From NCBI GenBank assembly GCA_963513935.1, contig OY740769.1, positions 109,285,762 to 109,349,761 on the forward strand: 64,000 nucleotides of DNA, in the 5' to 3' direction. The position numbers and the translations under genes are program-made. Shown in pieces: positions 38,724 to 61,505 of the stretch. Below the pieces are notes generated by a model. The model was not told where the DNA came from and did no database searches. It saw only the letters and a program-made list of their open reading frames with translations. Origin of the DNA: Aphrophora alni. Its lineage: Eukaryota; Arthropoda; Insecta; Hemiptera; Aphrophoridae. Each line of letters begins with the position of its first letter. Position 1 is the first letter of the stretch.

Positions 38724-39550
38724 ACCATTTATATAACAATCTATATTTATTTGTGTTTTAATATTTACATCTTTATTTAATGCCTACTAATGAAGACGGG
38801 GAAGTAGATGACACATGAAAAAATTCAATGAAATCAACCATTCTCAAACCTGTGACAGTTCAGTAGTATGAACTGTGATGAAATAAGTATGCACTCTACT
38901 AACTGAGCTATATAGCTCTCCAAAAAACTTTGCAGTGGCAATATCATAATCAGTGAGGTCTAATCTTAGGTGCAGATATTGTTTATTGATAAAGACCATT
39001 TGTATAACAATCTACATTTTGTTTTAATGCTTAACATCTTTATTTTATGCCTACTAATGAAGACGGGAAAGTAGGTGACACATGAAAAAAAATCACACAT
39101 GACATCAACCATTTTCAAACCTGTGTAACCTGTGACAGTTCACTAGTATGAACTGTGACGAAATAAGTATGCACTCTACTAACTGAGCTGTACAGCTCTC
39201 CAAAAATTTTGCAGTGGCAATATCGTAACCAGTGATGCCTAATCTTAGGTGCAGATATTGTTTATTGATAAAGACCATTTGTATAACAATCTACATTTTT
39301 GTTTTAATGCTTAACATCTTTATTTTATGCCTACTAATAAAGATGAGGAAGTAGGTGACACATGAAAAATACAATGCCATTAACCATTCTCAAACCTGTG
39401 TAACCTGTGACAGTTTCCTAGTATGAACTGTGACGAAATAAGCATCCACTCTACTAACTGATCTATACAGCTCACCAAAAAACTTTGGAGTGGCAATATC
39501 GTAACCAGTGAAGTCTAATCTTAGGTGCAGTTATTGTTTATTGGAAAAAA
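38724..39550 (-). repeat. Three-copy tandem repeat (about 275 bp) with tRNA-like pol III head
   Basis: Units begin at about 38724, 38995 and 39274. On the minus strand each carries AGCTATATAGCTCAGTTAGT then AGAGTGC, close to tRNA positions 1-25 (D-arm GCTC/GAGT and box A TAGCTCAGTTAGTAGAG, 38894-38910 in unit 1). A 7-bp hairpin (CAGTTCA-TACTAC-TGAACTG) and a box-B-like GGTTTGAGAAT (about 38838-38850) follow. Units 2 and 3 share a small insertion near the box-B region, so they are closer to each other than to unit 1. Probably a tRNA-derived SINE that became tandem. Confidence 0.7.
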
Positions 39551-39798
39551 TTACATTTAAATACTGTCCTCTTTTCAATTATCTGTAGATTGGGCTCTTA
39601 GGAGTTTTGTCACTGCCAAATTAAAAATTTAAATTGTTCAACTGCTTGACTACAGACAAGTAAAAGGAGTCAAACAACTCTTTTTAAAGTCCGAAGAACC
39701 AAAAGAAGATTTGATAAGCATGTTTTTGGTTCCAAGTCACAATTTAAATAAAATACTTAATTACCTTAGGTCCGTCTTGTGACTTCGTTGTTGGTTGC

Positions 39799-39838
39799 TT
39801 TTTACATGTTTCGAGGCCGTAACCCCATCATCAGAAAA
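39799..39838 (-). ncRNA. Candidate hammerhead-like core, left arm of palindrome
   Basis: Mirror copy of the motif at 40045-40084: UUUU, CUGAUGA, G-rich hairpin, GAAA, ACAUGU, A, AAAA. Confidence 0.3.
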
Positions 39839-40044
39839 TTACTTTGTTCACTTGAAGAACTCGTCATTGATTATATTAAAAAACACATTTAACACAAGAA
39901 CATACACTGACACAAAAATAAAAACAATAAAAGTGTTTTATATAATGTGTTTTTATTGTTTTTATTTTTGTGTCAGTGTATGTTCTTGTGTTAAATGTGT
40001 TTTTTAATATAATCAACGACGAGTTCTTCAAGTGAACAAAGTAA

Positions 40045-40084
40045 TTTTCTGATGATGGGGTTACGGCCTCGAAACATGTAAAAA
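40045..40084 (+). ncRNA. Candidate hammerhead-like core, right arm of palindrome
   Basis: UUUU (40045-40048), CUGAUGA (40049-40055), U, GGGG-UUACGG-CCUC (one G-U pair), GAAA (40071-40074), palindrome ACAUGU (40074-40079), A, AAAA (40081-40084). AAAA pairs with UUUU as a weak stem I. Confidence 0.33.
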
Positions 40085-40125
40085 GCAATTAACAACGAAG
40101 TCACAAGACGGACCTAAGGTAATTA

Positions 40126-41361
40126 AATATTTTATCAAAAGAAGATGTTTGAAATTCAGACATGTAAAAGTGGATGTTTTTAGAAAACTTGAAATATATG
40201 TGGTGTTGGGGATACATTTTCTTTACTAATGTAAATGTGAGACATGGGAAAAGTGATTTTTTTTTCAAAGTTGTCTAAAAGTAACAGATTTCTAAATATA
40301 TATTTTGGGAGACATCATTGATCTATTCATTACACATTCACTGTTCAAATTTCTGTTTACTGATTTGTTCATATTAGACTTGTTTTTTGGTGGGGAGGGG
40401 GCGGAGGAAGGGTTCATTGAAATCTCTATGGGATAAATTAAATTGATAACATAATATACATTGTAAAGTTTGTGGTTTTTACTAGTTTGGTAGCCAAGAA
40501 AATCTTGCACCATTTTAAAAATAGTAGCTAATTAATGTTGGCTGAACGTTTTAAGAAATATGGAAGCCACTATTTTCACAAGGCAGTTAAGGCTATAATT
40601 ACCTGTACTATATTAGGTCTTACATTAATAAAGTATATACAGAAACACACAATTTCAAACTGTAGTTTTATTATTATTTATCACAATTAGCACGGATGAC
40701 ATTTATGAGATAAGAATATAAATTAACAAAATGAAGTTGCAGTATGAACAGAAAAACAAATGTTCATTTAGAAATAAATAAATATATTTAACTACAACTA
40801 TACACAGTGAAGCAAATAAATAATAAATATATTAATTATATTTTTGGTCTCTTTTTATTACGGTTACTAACTGACAGTCTCTTAACTAATTATGAATGAT
40901 TCTTTGTAGAACTATATAAATAACTAATAAACAATTACTTATTATAATACTAATATTTTGTCATGGAATAAGTTTGTCATGTGGTTGAGTGAAGTTATTG
41001 GTTTTGGACTATTTATAAAAAATATACTACGTTACATAACTACAATAGCTTGTTTGTAATGATTTTCAGTCGAAGCAGTTGTTAGGATTCAGTGTATTAA
41101 ATTTGTATGTATATATTTTTAAAATTGTTTTATATTTGATTCTTACTGTCAGTAAGCAAAGGAAATAAAATATTGTGTCCATGCTTCGGATATATTCAAG
41201 CTTAAAAATACTTAAAATTATTATTTAAATAAATAAAACTGAATACACCATTGTCTTAAATCTAAAGGTTCTCTATACACTTGTAATAATATAACTCACT
41301 ACATTTAAAGTATAGTTTACTCGGTCACATTTTTTATTAATGTTTGTTTTCCTTGAAAGTC
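40126..41361. other. 3' flank of the YGPP gene, no other gene recognised
   Basis: AT-rich. The first minus-strand AATAAA (41338-41333) lies 24 bp after the YGPP stop codon and further ones occur down to about 40660, so the true poly(A) site is unresolved. Confidence 0.5.
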
Positions 41362-54014
<12,653 letters not shown>

Positions 54015-54053
54015 CGTGCTGTTCTGTTCACCTTGACACTAGAGTTGTTGGGA

Positions 54054-54090
54054 GACTGAACATAACTTGAATCTTGAGCTCTTCTTTAAC
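54054..54090 (-). promoter_or_regulatory. Putative core promoter of the YGPP gene
   Basis: On the minus strand an arthropod-type initiator TCAGTC (54059-54054, predicted +1 A at 54057) lies 43 nt upstream of the start codon. A TATA-like TTAAAG begins about 32 nt before it (54089-54084). The spacing fits a TATA-Inr promoter, but both elements are short and untested. Confidence 0.4.
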
Positions 54091-54949
54091 TGCCGCCTCC
54101 AGTGCCCCACATTCCTTTCCCTGCCACTTCCTCTTCCACGCACAGGTTGGGCTCTCCTCTTTGCTTTACAAGTGGATGTTGGAAGCACCCTTTGCGCTCT
54201 GTACCTTACTCGACTATTCAAAAACAAGTCTGGTGTTTTTGTAGATACCAAAATATGTTTTAAACTTAATTGTTTAATTTATAATTTAATTTAAAAAGTA
54301 ATTCTAATTTTACTACGTAAAATTTATACGCTTATATTCGCACATTTCAACATGTGTACTCCTTACTTATAGTGTCAACATTAACATATTTTTTCCACCT
54401 TTCAATTTGAGAGAATATTCTAAAAATTGTTGTGATTGTTAAAAAACATTTCCTTTGAAGAGTACAGAAAAACACTTGTAAATACCGTAAGTCGTATTTC
54501 TCGCATCGTTAATGTTATTTTTACACATGCAAAAACGGAAAATTTTGAAGAAATCTCCAATTATAATTATTTAAATACATGACATAATTACGTGAGTGAC
54601 CGTTTTCAACTACTAGTAGTGTTTTCAGTTCTATGAGTATCATTACATAATTTTGACAATTTTAAATATGTGTTTTCTACAAATAATAGTTTGAATGTTT
54701 ATGAAGAAATTTGCTCTTATTACATCAGTTTAGATTTCCATAAAAAAAGTGGTAAAGTTGCAGTCGGGTGCATGGATCATTTTCATGCTGGTATTGTACA
54801 CCCTTAAGCAAAACCACAGACAAGAAAGTTACGACAAAAGATAATATTGCCTTGTCTTGTTGTGATAACTATAGTTTCTAAACGGTTGAACTAATTTGCA
54901 TGTTTAGGCTATTTTACTCTTCTCATCTTTTGACGGTCTATAGTGATTA

Positions 54950-55260
54950 ATTATAAGAGACGTTACCTTCACAAGCACACTTCATTGAGTACGGGCTTGG
55001 CATTCCCGAGGGTCCTAGCTGGATATACACATTTTTCATGTAGTCTTGGGTCAGATACTTCTTTTCATCTTTTCTATACAGTCTCCTTTGACCAACTCTT
55101 TTTCTTTTCCTACCCTGACGCTATTATTCGAGGGTTAGGGATCTTTATTTTATGTTTTCTTCTTCTTTTTTAAAATATTTATAAGGTGATGATGACTGAT
55201 GATAGACCAGGGTCGATAGTTTTTGAAACCAAAAAAAATAATAGTAGGATGAAACCCATT
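54950..55260. repeat. Probable dispersed repeat, family unknown
   Basis: A stretch of higher GC (ACGGGCTTGGCATTCCCGAG, then TCTCCTTTGACCAACTC) followed by pyrimidine-rich text and a GATGATGACTGATGATAGA motif. It has the look of an insect retroelement UTR. There is no reading frame. Confidence 0.3.
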
Positions 55261-56386
55261 GAAAAGGGAAGAGAATATAACAAAAATGAAAGGGAAAAAA
55301 ATTACGGGCGATCCGAGGTCGGGAAGTGGAAGGAGTGAGTTTTTAAGGGTAGAAAATGGTTTATCTCGATTTCCGGCAAAACTACAAGTCCTATGGAAAA
55401 ACGTTAAGTAGCAAAGTTGTAGGTAATAAAAAGATCTACAACTTTTGTATTCACACTTTTTTCACATAACCTCAAAATTTATGTGAAAAATTCAAATAGC
55501 CTAACATAGTTTTTGGTTTATTTTTAATTTTTTACAAAAAAAATTTTATTTCACGAAATTTGGTGAAAACTTACCCTTTTAAGTCCCAAACACACTGTAT
55601 TTTTTAAATTTGAAATATTTATTTTTTTCACCTTATTTTGACTCAATATCGAAAAAGCACCCTAATTTTCAATCGAAATATCTCGCGTCAAAATATCTGC
55701 TTTTTAAAAAAATCTGCTTTTTGTTCGTTGAAATATCTAATTTCTGATGGTGTAAAAAAAAAAAAACTACCATGGTAAATGTTCTCAAAAAATGCAAAAA
55801 AACGAAAAAAAAACTCGAATCCCTGGTCTATGATAGAATTTTCGCCTTTAAACATCATGGAGAAAAAATATATAAGGATGTTTTTCATTGAAATTTATTG
55901 GGTTCAAAAGGCTATTTTATTTTTAAAAAATGGGTTTTTAATTAAACCTGTGTTTTTTTCAGTATACTGTTTCTTAACGTTTAATTGTTCTGCACAAAAC
56001 ATGAATTTTGGTTGCAATTGGAAACTAATGCTGTTCAGAGATTGTAGTCATGCTACTATGAATTAAAATTCTAACCTCGACATTTACAGCGTATTAATTA
56101 CAAAAAATAATTTATATTTTTTAAAGTTTATTGATAAATACATGTTTTTTTTTAAAGATTACCAATAATTTTTTTCTGAATGGTAATCTTTTGCCAAAAA
56201 GGCAAATTAGCGGTTGAAAGAGTCCTTAATTCAAACAGCCAAGAAAGAGTGTTTTAAATAAATAATAGTTATAGGATTTGCTGAAAAAATTCTTGAAAGT
56301 AAATATAATTTAATTACTTTTTACGATTGACTAAATAATTTTAATTTAATCGGCGATGACATTTGTTAAGAACTATGTTTTAGTTT
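55261..56386. other. Intergenic stretch, no gene recognised
   Basis: AT-rich with homopolymer runs. The block at about 55330-55420 (GGTTTATCTCGATTTCCGGC) has a repeat-like look but no second copy in the window. Confidence 0.4.
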
Positions 56387-56653
56387 CTACAATCTCACTC
56401 TATGCCCAGGGTCGTTGACCACAGGAAATGGTGCATACTGTGTAATGTCATGACAAGATTCGGTGATAATAATTATAAAGCTGACAGATGATTGACTGAT
56501 CGGGGCACAAAGGTCTAAGGCAGGTCCTTTGTGATAGAAAACAGTAAATACTGGAGCTAAGTCATCTTCAAACATGACAAGTTCATCTCGTGCAGTGACT
56601 CTAAAGTCTATTTTGTAACTGTCTTCATTGTTTGCAGTATTAGAATATTTGGA
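56387..56653 (-). CDS. Exon-like open frame, possible terminal exon of an unrecognised gene
   Basis: After a possible acceptor (AGAATAG, 56660-56654) the minus strand is open for 88 codons to a TAG at 56387-56389. It includes DSYKIDFRVTARDELVMFED, DLAPVFTVFYHKGPALDLCA and SFIIIITESCHDITQYAPFP. The codons look protein-like and GC is higher (about 43%) than in the flanks. I do not recognise the family. No preceding exon was established. A second exon-like minus-strand frame lies 0.9 kb upstream (57543-57791), but no in-phase donor link was found. A decayed mobile or viral fragment is an alternative. Confidence 0.35.
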   Translation of the reverse strand, partial: SKYSNTANNEDSYKIDFRVTARDELVMFEDDLAPVFTVFYHKGPALDLCAPISQSSVSFIIIITESCHDITQYAPFPVVNDPGHRVRL

Positions 56654-57542
56654 CTATTCTGGCCTCTATACAATATTTCTTTTAATATTTTGTATTTATC
56701 GGCTCGTTTGTCTACCTTGCCTTGGCATTAGTTGCATAAAATGATGTATTATTACCTTTTTTTTTTGTTTTTAGATAAGATGGAACTTCTGAATAACCCT
56801 TTTAATCGATCACTATTCCTTCAGTAGTTAAAATTTTTAATTTGACTAAAATACGATTTTCTAGTATTGTTTTTAACGATTTTGTTTTTACTAATATCTT
56901 ATTTTTTGACGTAGTAAATAACTTACGTTTTAACATCAATTTAGATTTTAAAATGAAATAAAATGAGATACTGACCGAATTTGTGGTTAAAAAAATTGTC
57001 CGTTAGTTTAAGTACATAATTACAATTGATCAAAATTACCACTACTGTATTTGCGTTTTCTAACACACAGATATACATGGTGGTGGCTGAAGAGAAACAA
57101 CCATCCCTTTTTATTTTTAAAATATATAAGATCTTTGAATTCTCTTTGGGGCAATCTCTTTAGGTGAGATGGACCTAAAAAACAAAGGTTTAAGTTATTT
57201 TAATTGTGGTGGGGATGGGTGTTGCTAAACAATTTCAAATGTAACGTGTAGGGTTGTGATACCTCATTTTAAAAATTTCTGTGAGACAAAAGAAAAATGA
57301 TTTTCTTTATTTAAAGTGTTATCTTTTTCCACAAATTAATTTCTGTAGCTTTTACAAATGCTGTATAAAATGTGTGCACATTTTTAGGGAAAGTCTTATA
57401 ACAATTTTTTTTTCTCCAGTAGTTCTCTAATGCAAAAGAGGTTTATTGTGGCTTAAGTAGTAAAAAGATAAGATCTCTTGAATCGTAAATTTTGTTGATT
57501 TTATTTTAAGTTTTCGTGACTTAGTTTGTTCTTCCATCCTTA

Positions 57543-57791
57543 CTAAGCCTTTCCGACATTAAGGAAGTCACTTAACTTCAGAAGCCAATAAAGATAATGT
57601 TCAATTAAAAGAAAAATCCCCGCACAATCCGTGCAGGCATGACAGAAGGACCTTCCGTAGAGATCATTACCGTCAAGTTCCCACGACATTACCGTCGAAA
57701 TGTGAAAATTAGGCAAGACTTTCACTTCATCAAAAGTAAAATCCGAAATATGTAGACCATTTAAAAAAGTGGGAAGAGGTGGTGTTAGCAT
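57543..57791 (-). other. Open frame of 82 codons, unrecognised
   Basis: The minus-strand frame contains HISDFTFDEVKVLPNFHIST, then WELDGNDLYGRSFCHACTDC. GC is locally raised. It has a normal ATG and stop but no known domain. It could be a remnant of the same unidentified locus as 56387-56653. Confidence 0.2.
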
Positions 57792-60700
57792 TTAATAAGC
57801 GTGCAATTGAACGGTGCCAAAGTATATATTTGGACGCACCGGAGTCATTTTTTATGAATGATAAATGAAGGAAGATAACTAAATTATGTTAAAATTGTAA
57901 TATATTTATGCTAAAAAAAGAAAGTTAAGAGACAAGATTAAAATAACACTCGAAGAAGTAGTAAGACCACGGCAGAGCATTATTTAACGATTTCACGAAA
58001 ATAATGTAATGACGACGTTAATATTCAGATAATTAAGGACTTAAGCAATGCGTTTACAATCTCTGTTAGTGTAATGAATCGTTATTTCCGTTATTATAAC
58101 CTTTCCTTTATAATCTGAGAATCAACTATGATAGGACTAAATATTGAGTTGATAAATGTATTAATATTTCTGTATTTATCATCTGGAGGAATATTTACGA
58201 AGTAGACAATGAATCATTGATGATTTTAGTAAACACTGCTACCAATCTAAAAATATACTAGTATGTTAGACTACTTGAAGTTGTAAATAAATGAATTTGA
58301 GTTAGATTTGTTTATACTTCGCTCGATTTAGTCGTAGGAAGTCTTTTACGAGTTGCTACTCGGGATATATATTTTCTGTTGCTTTTAAAATAAAAAATTG
58401 TCTAATCTTTACTTGGTTTTATTGTCAGATTAAACTCTTTATACCAGCAGCTACATAATTACATTTACTACAATTACTACATTTTACATACTAAAATAGG
58501 CCTTTTACATACTTTTATAGGCCTACATTTTTTACTTTTTTATTTTAGAAATGTTAACTTTTTTCCGATAGTTTTATACTTACAGCTTATCAATAAATAT
58601 TACTTAGTCCTACACATGCAAATAATTAAATTTATCCAAAGTTTTTTTTGAAAATTATCTTGGTTTATAATCCTGTTTACTAAGAAATTTCCTACTTCTT
58701 TTCGTTACATATGCATTATATTAGGCTAGGTAAACTGTAAATAAAAAAACTGATCAGTAACTACTAAGGATTTGACGATTGATCAATTAGTTTATACATT
58801 ACCTGTAATAAATTCTTAAAATATGCGACTCAAATTCGTATACATACATTATAAGTTATGCTGTTAGCAATATTTCCTTGTGATTGCTCTTCTTCCGATT
58901 CATCATAATAATATCTTTGCACTTAGACAAGTTTGTTGGTAATATAATATCGGTCGATAAATTTCAAAATGGCTGCCGTTTAAAACCGTTGTTTTTAAAT
59001 GTCTCCTTGTACGTCATGAAATAAGTTCCAATAACACATTTTGTTCTGCTTTAAAGTCCGCATACATGCAGCTCTACACAGATTTGTTTTCTATGATGAA
59101 AATTAAGAAAGTTATCGCTTAAGAAATGAATTTTACCCTACAAAATTATCAGAAAATTGTACTAATAAAAAGGAGCCTTGTTTATTTTCACATTTTGTTC
59201 AGCTTTAAAGTCCGCATACATGCAGCTCTACACAGATTTGTTTTCTATGATGAAAATTAAGAAAGTTATCGCTTAAGAAATGAATTTTACCCTACAAAAT
59301 TATCAGAAAATTGTACTAATACAAAGGAGCCTTGTTTATTTTCACATTTTGTTCAGCTTTAAAGTCCGCATACATGCAGCTCTACACAGATTTGTTTTCT
59401 ATGATGAAAATTAAGAAAGTTATCGCTTAAGAAATGAATTTTACCCTTCAAAATTATCAGAAAATGGTACTAATAAAAAGGAGCCTTGTTTATTTTCATT
59501 TGTTTTGTATCGCAAATAATTTTTCATTAATAACATTGTTCGATTTATTTTGTTTTTATGTTTTAGTATAATTTTTAATTTGTAAACTGTATTAATTAAT
59601 GTCTTTTCGATTAATCTTATTTGTATTTTAATATTAAGTCAGTTAAGAAAATGTTGATACCTTCTTACTTCGAAGTACACATTTTCGTAATGCAAGTTCC
59701 AATAATTACTATTACATTCGTATAAAATAATTTTGCCTATATGTATATACTAAGTGGTTGTGTCATTTTATTTTGTAGTTTTGCATTTTCTGTTCTGTAC
59801 TATCGCCTAATGCTTGATGTTTGTCAAATTGTATATGGAACATATTAACGCTCAACGGGGTAAATAAGTTTCTAAATGCTTTAAAATTAAGGGTCCTTCC
59901 TTAATGTAAGACCAAATTATATAATTAATTTTTATTGATTTCCATTAAATTTGCACAAATATCGCAATAAACCAACTATTAACTTTGATAATGGTTTTAC
60001 GTTTTAAGAAGTAGTGTGATTATTAAGTTATTATTTTCTCTACAGTAAATCTTAATAAATTTACGAATGCAGTATAAAGTTCACGTACGAAGCAAGCAGA
60101 GGTTTCCCTTAAACTAGTCACTTTTGACGTGCCTATTCCAAACCGATATTTTTGGAGAAATGACGACAAATAGTTTTGGTTTTGTGTTTGTGGACGTGTG
60201 AAAAGGTTTGTGTCCACCGCATATTCCTATTTAGATCTTATCTTAAAAACTTTAATTTGTACGACTCTTAAGTTTTGGGTCGTTGAACTTATCTTATTAT
60301 CTGAATCTAAACTGGAAATTAACTAAACACAGTATGTTGACAAAAAATATTTCTCGTCTACTACTATTTCGTTATATTTTGTGTTGTCTCTCTGAGTGTG
60401 TCAGCTGAGCGACGGGTTAAGAGCGTAAAACCGGTAAGACAATTACTCAAAACAGCGACGATCTCTTGTCAAAACAACGATTAAGAAAACAAAACTACGC
60501 TTCTAACATTAAACCTTTGACATTTTGTTTTTAGGATAAAAAAGTAGGCTAAACACATATTTCCTTCTTCAATAGACAATCTTCGAGCTATGTTGACTGC
60601 TTCCTGAAAGCTGTATTCAAAATGTCATAAAGCTGTCAAAAATAAACAATCCGTTGCTGCGATATATATAGAGATAATAAAAATACTGCAATGTTTATAC

Positions 60701-60956
60701 AAAGCAGAATTTTATACCATTAATTAAAATGTTCGGACAAATTATTTCTGACATTATTTTCATTTTGATGTAAATATAATTGATAACAGTATTTGGAAAT
60801 CTTGTAAAATACAAGCTGAGTTATTACAAAGTGATCAGATTTATTTACTATAGGTGTATGTCTTGACGCAAGTTCTTAATATCCATTACTTTGTTTTTTA
60901 GCTTTGTTTGTGTTATTGGTTTATAATTCTTTCACGGTCTTCCAAATTTCTGGATA
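57792..60956. other. Intergenic stretch with a 154-bp triplication, no gene recognised
   Basis: AT-rich; nothing coding apart from short chance frames. Confidence 0.5.
59041..59502. repeat. Three tandem copies of a 154-bp unit
   Basis: Units start at 59041, 59195 and 59349 (TTGTTCTGCTTTAAAGTCCG and near-identical strings). They differ at only a few positions, so the amplification is recent. Flanking text (58965-59040) contains an AAAATGGCTGCCGTTTAAA block similar in style to ones at about 46540 and 51290. Confidence 0.95.
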
Positions 60957-61308
60957 GGGGAGAATGGGGGAATGCCGGTAAGTTAAGCAATTCCCCTCAC
61001 AAAATGCCATTCAACGAATGCAAACATATTATTTATATCTTCCTTTATAGATTCGAATGTCTAGTTTACACCATAAATATTTTACATGTCTAACACTTAA
61101 ATACAAAATATAAAAAAATAACAACTATGTCTATTACATCTACCGGTATTGCCCGACCCTTGGGGTAATGACAGTAGAGTATTTGGCCATGTATTTTATA
61201 TGGATAAAATGTTTTATATCAAAATGTTATATTGAATAGCTATTTGACTCCCTATTTTAGAGGATGTAATAAATAATAAACAGTTTTGTTATAAAACACT
61301 CAATTCTC

Positions 61309-61314
61309 TTTATT
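61309..61314 (-). terminator. Polyadenylation signal of the pogo transposase gene
   Basis: AATAAA on the minus strand, 192 nt after the transposase stop and inside the element. Confidence 0.5.
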
Positions 61315-61505
61315 TATAAGAAATACTATAACAATATTAGGAACATAAGTTGAATAAATGTCAGTCTTAACAATCAGACTTTGCGTGTATTAATTGCATT
61401 TGAAGAGTAATGGAAAAATATATTTTAGAATCTAAGATATTAAATGATATTATTTTATGATATTACATGATAAAAAATCTTAATCTACTATGTGGGACAG
61501 TCATA

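Larger units (their letters stand above)
39757..40125. repeat. Nearly perfect 369-bp palindrome (foldback) with hammerhead-like motif in both arms
   Basis: Arms 39757-39932 and 39950-40125 are about 176 bp each and almost identical after inversion, with a spacer of about 17 bp. Outer ends read CTTAATTACCTTAGGTCCGT. The two 70-codon open frames on opposite strands here are mirror artefacts of the palindrome. The low divergence points to a recent origin or to gene conversion between the arms. Confidence 0.95.

Noticed and set aside
39795..40088. Two nearly identical 70-codon frames on opposite strands
   Set aside because: Mirror effect of the palindrome; not proteins.
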